Program-made: the position numbers and the translations under genes
Notes under the pieces: model-generated
What the model was told of the DNA's origin: nothing
What the model saw: the letters and a program-made list of their open reading frames with translations, nothing else
Databases searched by the model: none
Shown here: piece after piece, positions 59,751 through 64,000 of the stretch
How positions within the stretch are numbered: position 1 is the first letter of the stretch
Layout of the letters: each line of letters begins with the position of its first letter
Source of the DNA: Scatosoma sp045127595
Lineage (GTDB): Bacteria > Bacillota > Clostridia > Christensenellales > Borkfalkiaceae
Direction: 5' to 3'
DNA: 64,000 bases
NCBI GenBank assembly: GCA_045127595.1
Contig: JBGVQS010000013.1
Coordinates: 105,435-169,434, forward strand

Positions 59751-60926
59751 TTATTCATTATCAGGGAAATCAAATCCCTCTTCATCCTCGTCTTCAAAAG
59801 ACGTTTCTTTCAGTTCTTCTTTAGCATGTTTATCCTTAATCACGTGCGGCATATTATGCATTACGTTTTCAATGATGAACATTACAAGCGCAATCGCCGC
59901 CAAAATAATAAGCGGTATCGAAAGGGATTTTACCGCATTCAACGCGTACATGCCCCCTTCCAAAACAAATTCCACTTCGCCGAATATATATCTGCAAAGC
60001 GCGGCGCCGCCCGCCGACAATACCACAAAAAAGGAAAACACACGATAGTTTTTCATGCCCTTTGCAAGCGTTCCGTCCATATCGAATTCCGTCGCCGCCG
60101 TCGCATGCTTGATCAAAACAAACATACAAAGCAACGCAATCAACTGCAACGCAAAAGAAATATACGACACGAATTCTTTCGAAATATCCTTTTGTAAGAT
60201 TTCCGTGTTCCCCTTACCGAGTACGAAGAACAGCAAATCCCGCAAAGAGGTCGCCTTGAAAAACATATACATCATCGTAGCCGTCGCAAGTAATTGCAAT
60301 ACGTTTCTAACAATCGGCGCAAATCTCCCTACAACGCGTTTTTCCTCAAGCACACCCACGCCTTTATGCATATCGAAAAGACTTGCTTTTCCGCCGATAA
60401 AGCCGCAGAAGAAATGGAAGAACAAACACCCGCCGAGCGCGATATACGCATAATCGGTAAACTTACCGCCGTCGCTCAGCAAATAGATGAGAAAATAAAA
60501 AATCACCGCCGCCGCAAACGAGCCGGAGAACAGTTTCCCCAAATCGTCCATCGCATAAACGTTTCTGTTAAAGCCGTACGATTTACTCGCACGTTTTTTA
60601 AACAGCCAGCCCAGCTTGGTAAAGCCACGGATCACGTTGATTGCCGCCGTCAGCAAAATCAAGCCGTACATCACGGCGTTCGTAAAGATAACAATGCCGT
60701 TTTCCGATTTCAAATCGGGGCTTTTAAATTCCTTCCAAAAAACGGTAACGTCCAAAACAGCCAAAGGGGTTTCAAACAAGGGAAAGCAAACGATTGCCGC
60801 AACGCCGAGCAATCCGAGCAAATACAAAAAGCCGACGAATTCCGCTCTCGCCCGCGTGGCAACGATACGTTTTCTAACTTGTGCGTCCGGTCTTGCGCCC
60901 GAAAATACGCCTCTTTGTTTTTTCAT
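59751..60926 (-). CDS. Multi-pass membrane protein (family member 2)
   Basis: The product has 391 residues with about eight helices. FVGFLYLLGLLGVAAIVCF is the first, VFWKEFK follows, and NVIRGFTKLGWLFKK, RASKSYGFNRN and DDLGKLFSGSF are conserved with member 3. PIVRNVLQLLATATMMYMF and IKHATAATEFDMDG are conserved with member 1. It ends in an acidic tail and lacks the zinc ribbon. AAGGGGAG precedes the ATG. It lies upstream of member 1 on the same strand, with 139 bp between and no clear promoter there. The 139-bp gap shows nothing else. Function unknown; the duplicated architecture argues for a conserved membrane role. Confidence 0.85.
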   Translation of the reverse strand: MKKQRGVFSGARPDAQVRKRIVATRARAEFVGFLYLLGLLGVAAIVCFPLFETPLAVLDVTVFWKEFKSPDLKSENGIVIFTNAVMYGLILLTAAINVIRGFTKLGWLFKKRASKSYGFNRNVYAMDDLGKLFSGSFAAAVIFYFLIYLLSDGGKFTDYAYIALGGCLFFHFFCGFIGGKASLFDMHKGVGVLEEKRVVGRFAPIVRNVLQLLATATMMYMFFKATSLRDLLFFVLGKGNTEILQKDISKEFVSYISFALQLIALLCMFVLIKHATAATEFDMDGTLAKGMKNYRVFSFFVVLSAGGAALCRYIFGEVEFVLEGGMYALNAVKSLSIPLIILAAIALVMFIIENVMHNMPHVIKDKHAKEELKETSFEDEDEEGFDFPDNE

Positions 60927-60983
60927 TCGACTGCTCCCCTTAAAAAATAGTATTTTTTTGTAGATACTACTCTCTTTCTACTC

Positions 60984-61012
60984 ATTATACCCCTTTTTTT
61001 TCTAAAAGTCAA
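60984..61012 (-). promoter_or_regulatory. Promoter of the membrane-protein pair
   Basis: On the minus strand TTGACT (61007-61012), 17 bp, TATAAT (60984-60989). Confidence 0.78.
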
Positions 61013-61086
61013 TATCAAAACGAAAAAAAACGAGAAAATAAAAGATTTTTTCACGCTTTTTCATTGAAAAGCTTATCTGTCGCAAT

Positions 61087-61620
61087 TTACGATTTTGAGA
61101 AGATCTTTTTATACTCCTCAATACATTTTACGATAATTTCCTGCGCTTCGTCGCGGTGGCAAATTTCCTTAACCGTCGTCGTCTTATGTTCCAAGCTTTT
61201 GTACACCTCGAAAAAGTGCATCATTTCTTCAAAAATATGCTTGGGCAATTCCTGTATATCGTAATAGTCCTTATACGTGGGATCCTGCACGGGAACAGCG
61301 ATAATCTTTTCGTCGAGCGAATCCCCGTCGATCATCTTAATTACGCCGATCGGGCAGCAGGTTACAAGCGTTGCAGGTTGAATACTTTCTCCGCACAAAA
61401 CCAACACGTCCAACGGGTCTCCGTCGTCTGCAAACGTACGGGGAATAAACCCATAATTCGCAGGGTATACCGTGGAAGTGTACAGTACCCTATCCAAACG
61501 GAGCAAGCCTGTATCTTTATCCAACTCATACTTCACCTTACAGCCTTTGGGAATCTCGATAAACGCCTCGAACTTTTTTGAAGTAATGCGTTCGGGCGCA
61601 ATATCATGCCAAATATTCAT
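61087..61620 (-). CDS. ppa: Family I inorganic pyrophosphatase, copy 1
   Basis: The product has 177 residues. The family I signature DDGDPLDVLVL carries the metal-binding Asp residues, with ERI...FIEIPKGCKVKYELDK and YTSTVYPANYGFIPRT before it. It hydrolyses pyrophosphate to drive biosynthesis. AAGGAG precedes the ATG at 61620. A second copy at 62222-62767 on the other strand is clearly related at the protein level but diverged in DNA, so this is an old duplication. Confidence 0.95.
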   Translation of the reverse strand: MNIWHDIAPERITSKKFEAFIEIPKGCKVKYELDKDTGLLRLDRVLYTSTVYPANYGFIPRTFADDGDPLDVLVLCGESIQPATLVTCCPIGVIKMIDGDSLDEKIIAVPVQDPTYKDYYDIQELPKHIFEEMMHFFEVYKSLEHKTTTVKEICHRDEAQEIIVKCIEEYKKIFSKS

Positions 61621-61664
61621 ATCAATCTCCTTACACAACTAAAAATATTTCCTCTTGTCCGTAT

Positions 61665-61693
61665 ATTTTAACACATTTTCAAAAAGAAAGCAA
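61665..61693 (-). promoter_or_regulatory. Promoter of ppa copy 1
   Basis: On the minus strand TTGCTT (61688-61693), 17 bp, TAAAAT (61665-61670). Confidence 0.6.
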
Positions 61694-61888
61694 GGACGGA
61701 ACGCCTATTTTTTATAAAAAATAGACGCATTTTTATTCCATGTTCCATTTTTCAACGCGTACATGGGTGGCTCATTTTCACTCAACTCGTACCTGCCTAT
61801 GCCTAAATCTTTTTTAATATAAGGAAAATATATACTAAAATGTAAATACAGCAAGCTGTGATTACATACCAAGCCTTTTGGCTTGAAT

Positions 61889-61928
61889 AAAAATCAGCAA
61901 GTTTCCTTGTCGAAACTTGCTGATTTTT
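61889..61928 (-). terminator. Terminator of the tRNA-Ser gene
   Basis: On the minus strand AAAAATCAGCAAGTTTC and GAAACTTGCTGATTTTT form a perfect 17-bp stem with a 6-nt loop and an internal U-tract. It starts directly after the encoded CCA end. A second tiny hairpin (CAAGCC TTTT GGCTTG) lies just downstream at 61870-61885. Confidence 0.88.
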
Positions 61929-62018
61929 GGCGCAGAAGACGAGATTCGAACTCGTGCTACGGTTTCCCATACTACTCCCTTAGCAGGGGAGCCCCTTGAG
62001 CCTCTTGGGTACTTCTGC
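61928..62018 (-). tRNA. tRNA-Ser (anticodon GCU)
   Basis: The acceptor stem GCAGAAG pairs with CTTCTGC, then discriminator G and encoded CCA (61928-61930). The anticodon arm is CTCCC-CTGCTAA-GGGAG with anticodon GCT (61982-61984), reading AGC and AGU. A long variable arm and the GTTCGAATC T loop fit a serine tRNA. Confidence 0.95.
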
Positions 62019-62053
62019 AACCATGCGTTTATGGCTCGTTCAAACGCTATAAT

Positions 62054-62082
62054 ACTATAACACATTTTTTTCAGCTTGTCAA
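62054..62082 (-). promoter_or_regulatory. Promoter of tRNA-Ser
   Basis: On the minus strand TTGACA (62077-62082), 17 bp, TATAGT (62054-62059). Confidence 0.75.
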
Positions 62083-62153
62083 AGATTTTTAGGGGTAAAA
62101 CCGTAAAATTATCTCTTTTTTCTTTGCTTAATGAAAAAGTGGCCGCCAAGCGG

Positions 62154-62182
62154 TTGCGAAAAATAAAATTGTATGCTATAAT
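62154..62182 (+). promoter_or_regulatory. Promoter of ppa copy 2
   Basis: TTGCGA (62154-62159), 17 bp, TATAAT (62177-62182), divergent from the tRNA promoter. Confidence 0.7.
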
Positions 62183-62221
62183 AATAAGCAATAAGAGGAA
62201 TTTTTATAAGAGGAAATTAGT

Positions 62222-62767
62222 ATGAATATTTGGCACGACATTGACAAAAGCCGTATTACGGCAAAATCCTTTGAGGCGCTCATTGAGATTCCCAAGGGCT
62301 GTAAGGCAAAGTACGAACTTGACAAGGAAACGGGGCTTTTGAAGCTGGATAGGGTATTGTACACGTCCACCGTGTATCCTTCCAACTACGGTTTTATTCC
62401 CCGCACGCTTGCCGACGACGGGGATCCCTTGGACGTTTTGGTGCTCTGCGGCGAAACGATTTACCCCATGACGCTTGTTACCTGCTATCCTATCGGTATG
62501 ATTAAGATGGTGGACGGGGACGAAGAAGACGAAAAAATCATCGCTATTCCGTTTGGCGATCCTACCTACAACGGGTACTACGATATCCACGAATTGCCCA
62601 CCCATGTCTTTGATGAAATGATGCATTTCTTTGAAGTTTACAAGGCGTTGGAGCATAAACACACCACGGTCAAAGAGATTTGTCATCGCGACGAAGCGGT
62701 GGAAATCATCAACAAGTGCATTGAAACGTACGAAAAGCAATACGGCAAGCGCAGACGGGCAAGATGA
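62222..62767 (+). CDS. Family I inorganic pyrophosphatase, copy 2
   Basis: The product has 181 residues. It shares the whole length with copy 1: NIWHDI start, FEALIEIPKGCKAKYELDK, YTSTVYPSNYGFIPRT and the DDGDPLDVLVL signature. It ends in a basic tail (GKRRRAR) absent from copy 1. AGAGGAAATTAGT precedes the ATG. It lies on the opposite strand from copy 1, across the tRNA-Ser gene, and is followed by another member of the membrane family, mirroring the left side. Two soluble pyrophosphatases of one family in one genome are unusual; one may be specialised. Confidence 0.94.
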   Translation: MNIWHDIDKSRITAKSFEALIEIPKGCKAKYELDKETGLLKLDRVLYTSTVYPSNYGFIPRTLADDGDPLDVLVLCGETIYPMTLVTCYPIGMIKMVDGDEEDEKIIAIPFGDPTYNGYYDIHELPTHVFDEMMHFFEVYKALEHKHTTVKEICHRDEAVEIINKCIETYEKQYGKRRRAR

Positions 62768-62840
62768 TTTTTGATGAAGTTGTCTTGCCGCTTCCTGCGC
62801 GAATTTTCTTCCCTATCAGGAAAAAGTATAGGGAAAAGTA

Positions 62841-62870
62841 TTGACAAAAGCTTTTTGTTTATTGTATAAT
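62841..62870 (+). promoter_or_regulatory. Promoter of membrane family member 3
   Basis: TTGACA (62841-62846), 18 bp, TATAAT (62865-62870). Confidence 0.8.
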
Positions 62871-62929
62871 ACAATAAAATGTGAATTTATTCGATTTTTT
62901 CTAAACAGGGAAATCGATGGGAGGTTATT

Positions 62930-64000
62930 ATGACGGCTATGCAATCGTTAAGAATGCGCAGCAAGAAGGCTCGTGGCAAGGCAATCTTTGCCGGGCTGTT
63001 GTACTTTATCGGGATTATCGGGCTTGCGGTGGCGGCATTCCTGCCCCTGACCAAGGACGTTGAAGTGGCTGGCTACGGCGTGTTCACCGTTAAGAATTTT
63101 TGGAAACCTGTTGCCGACCTGATTGCGGATTTCAAGGGCTTCCTTGACCAGCCGACGGACTATGTGTTGCCCTTGCTTGCAACGCTGTTCTATGGGCTGA
63201 TGCTTTTGTTTACGGTCATCAACGTGCTTCGCGCTATCTCGAAGCTTGACCACCTTTGTATGAAGGGCAGCAAGCGGGTGGGCTTTAACCAAAACAAGAT
63301 TGCGGTTGATTCGCTTGGCAAGATGTTCTCCTGCTCTTACGGGCTGGTGGCGTTTTATGCGTTGTTGGAACTCATTTTGTTCTCGGTGGAAGGTTCGGGC
63401 TTCTCGCTGATTTTCTACATCACGACGGGCGCGTTCTTACTTATCCACGTTATCAGCGGCCCTGTGGCAGGTTCAATCAGCCGTTTCACCGTTCGTGATT
63501 CGGTTGCCGAAATGCACAGAAAGCACGGCACGTTCTCGCCTATCGTTCGCAACGTATTGCAGTTTGCGGCAATCGGCGGTATCGCCTTCTTTATGGCTGG
63601 CGATAAAACGATTTTGGCTGTACTCGGCTTGCTTTGCGATCCTCTGTCTATCGTGGACGCATTCAAAGAAAGCGTGCTGGATACGTCGTTGTCGCTTGGT
63701 ATGCTCGCATTGTTTGCGCTGGGCTTCGTATGTTGGTTCTGCTTACTTCGTCATGCAATCAATCCTACCGAATTCTACGCTTGCGGTAAGGATAAGGGTA
63801 GAAAGGCTGTTCGCGGCTTGACGATGACGATTTTCCTTTGCATTATCCTTGCTTGGGCAATCCCTTACGTACACGCTTGGATTGTAGAAGGTTTCCCTGG
63901 TTGGGATGCTCTTTGGGAATACGTAAAAGAAACGCAGTACACGTTGTATGCGGCGGCTGTTGCGCTGGGTATGTTCATCATCGAATGTATCATGGCGAAG
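62930..64000 (+). CDS. Multi-pass membrane protein (family member 3), 3' end outside the window
   Basis: The frame is open from the ATG at 62930 to the right edge (357 codons). GGGAGGTTATT precedes the ATG. The start is basic, then FAGLLYFIGIIGLAVAAFLPL, KNFWKPVADL, LYGLMLLFTV-like and NVLRAISKLDHLCMKGSKR, VGFNQNKIAVDSLGKMFS, SPIVRNVLQFAAIGGIAFF and LRHAINPTEFYACGKDKG. These blocks match members 1 and 2 in order. At least seven hydrophobic helices are seen. It is downstream of ppa copy 2 but has its own promoter. Function unknown. Confidence 0.85.
   Translation, partial: MTAMQSLRMRSKKARGKAIFAGLLYFIGIIGLAVAAFLPLTKDVEVAGYGVFTVKNFWKPVADLIADFKGFLDQPTDYVLPLLATLFYGLMLLFTVINVLRAISKLDHLCMKGSKRVGFNQNKIAVDSLGKMFSCSYGLVAFYALLELILFSVEGSGFSLIFYITTGAFLLIHVISGPVAGSISRFTVRDSVAEMHRKHGTFSPIVRNVLQFAAIGGIAFFMAGDKTILAVLGLLCDPLSIVDAFKESVLDTSLSLGMLALFALGFVCWFCLLRHAINPTEFYACGKDKGRKAVRGLTMTIFLCIILAWAIPYVHAWIVEGFPGWDALWEYVKETQYTLYAAAVALGMFIIECIMAK

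Noticed and set aside
58115..62767. Assembly artefact explaining the mirrored ppa and membrane genes
   Set aside because: The two ppa genes differ at many third positions and beyond, and the membrane proteins are only distantly alike, which a fold-back artefact would not give.
1..64000. Mobile elements, prophage, rRNA
   Set aside because: No transposase, integrase, recombinase, phage structural gene or rRNA sequence was recognised on either strand.

Overview
The window suggests a low-to-mid GC member of the Bacillota, most likely a gut-type clostridium. The reasons are a phenylalanine T-box leader, the McsA-McsB-ClpC protein quality-control set, LplB/LplC-type sugar permeases with a lipoprotein binding protein, strong sigma-A type promoters (TTGACA, 17 bp, TATAAT) and AGGAGG ribosome sites. 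This assignment is inference; there is no rRNA in the window. No insertion sequence, phage or CRISPR array was seen.

Left third (1-29.6 kb) is a glycan-utilisation locus under an AraC-type regulator. One minus-strand operon (17.9 kb down to the left edge) encodes a 924-residue secreted beta-helix protein, a 40-residue acidic mini-protein, a giant 2896-residue secreted protein built of LamG-like, InlB-like and beta-helix modules, two sugar ABC permeases, their lipoprotein, and a second giant modular protein cut by the window edge. Next come the AraC regulator, a 701-residue TIM-barrel protein with a winged-helix-like start, a Gfo/Idh/MocA oxidoreductase on the opposite strand, and a five-gene cytoplasmic hydrolase operon (two GH37-like proteins, an SGNH hydrolase, a GH31 enzyme, a GHL6-type protein). 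Three promoters of this locus carry the same 28-bp two-part element at exactly the same distance from the -35 box. This is the best candidate for an undescribed regulon in the window.

Middle part (29.6-45.4 kb): a glycolipid-like trio (GT8 glycosyltransferase, PlsC-type acyltransferase, CrtO-like membrane protein); dtd, efp, an M24 peptidase, an Nfo-like endonuclease, ribF, truB, pheT and pheS behind a T-box; an unusually long MscL; two small coat-like proteins; nth; a DUF3343 protein divergent from a cysteine desulfurase family protein; and two small unknown genes.

Right part (45.4-64 kb): a long co-oriented run xre, mcsA, mcsB, clpC, aroC, aroB, aroA, aroE, aroQ, aroK and an SDR reductase. 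This run carries all shikimate steps after DAHP synthase and lacks ctsR. It is followed by an archaeal-type proS and a striking mirror-image arrangement around a tRNA-Ser gene. On each side of the tRNA lies a family I inorganic pyrophosphatase gene, then a gene of one multi-pass membrane family (two copies on the left, one cut by the right edge). Almost all genes left of the tRNA lie on the minus strand and those right of it on the plus strand. A short dispersed motif, TCGTACMTGCC, recurs across the window in one orientation.
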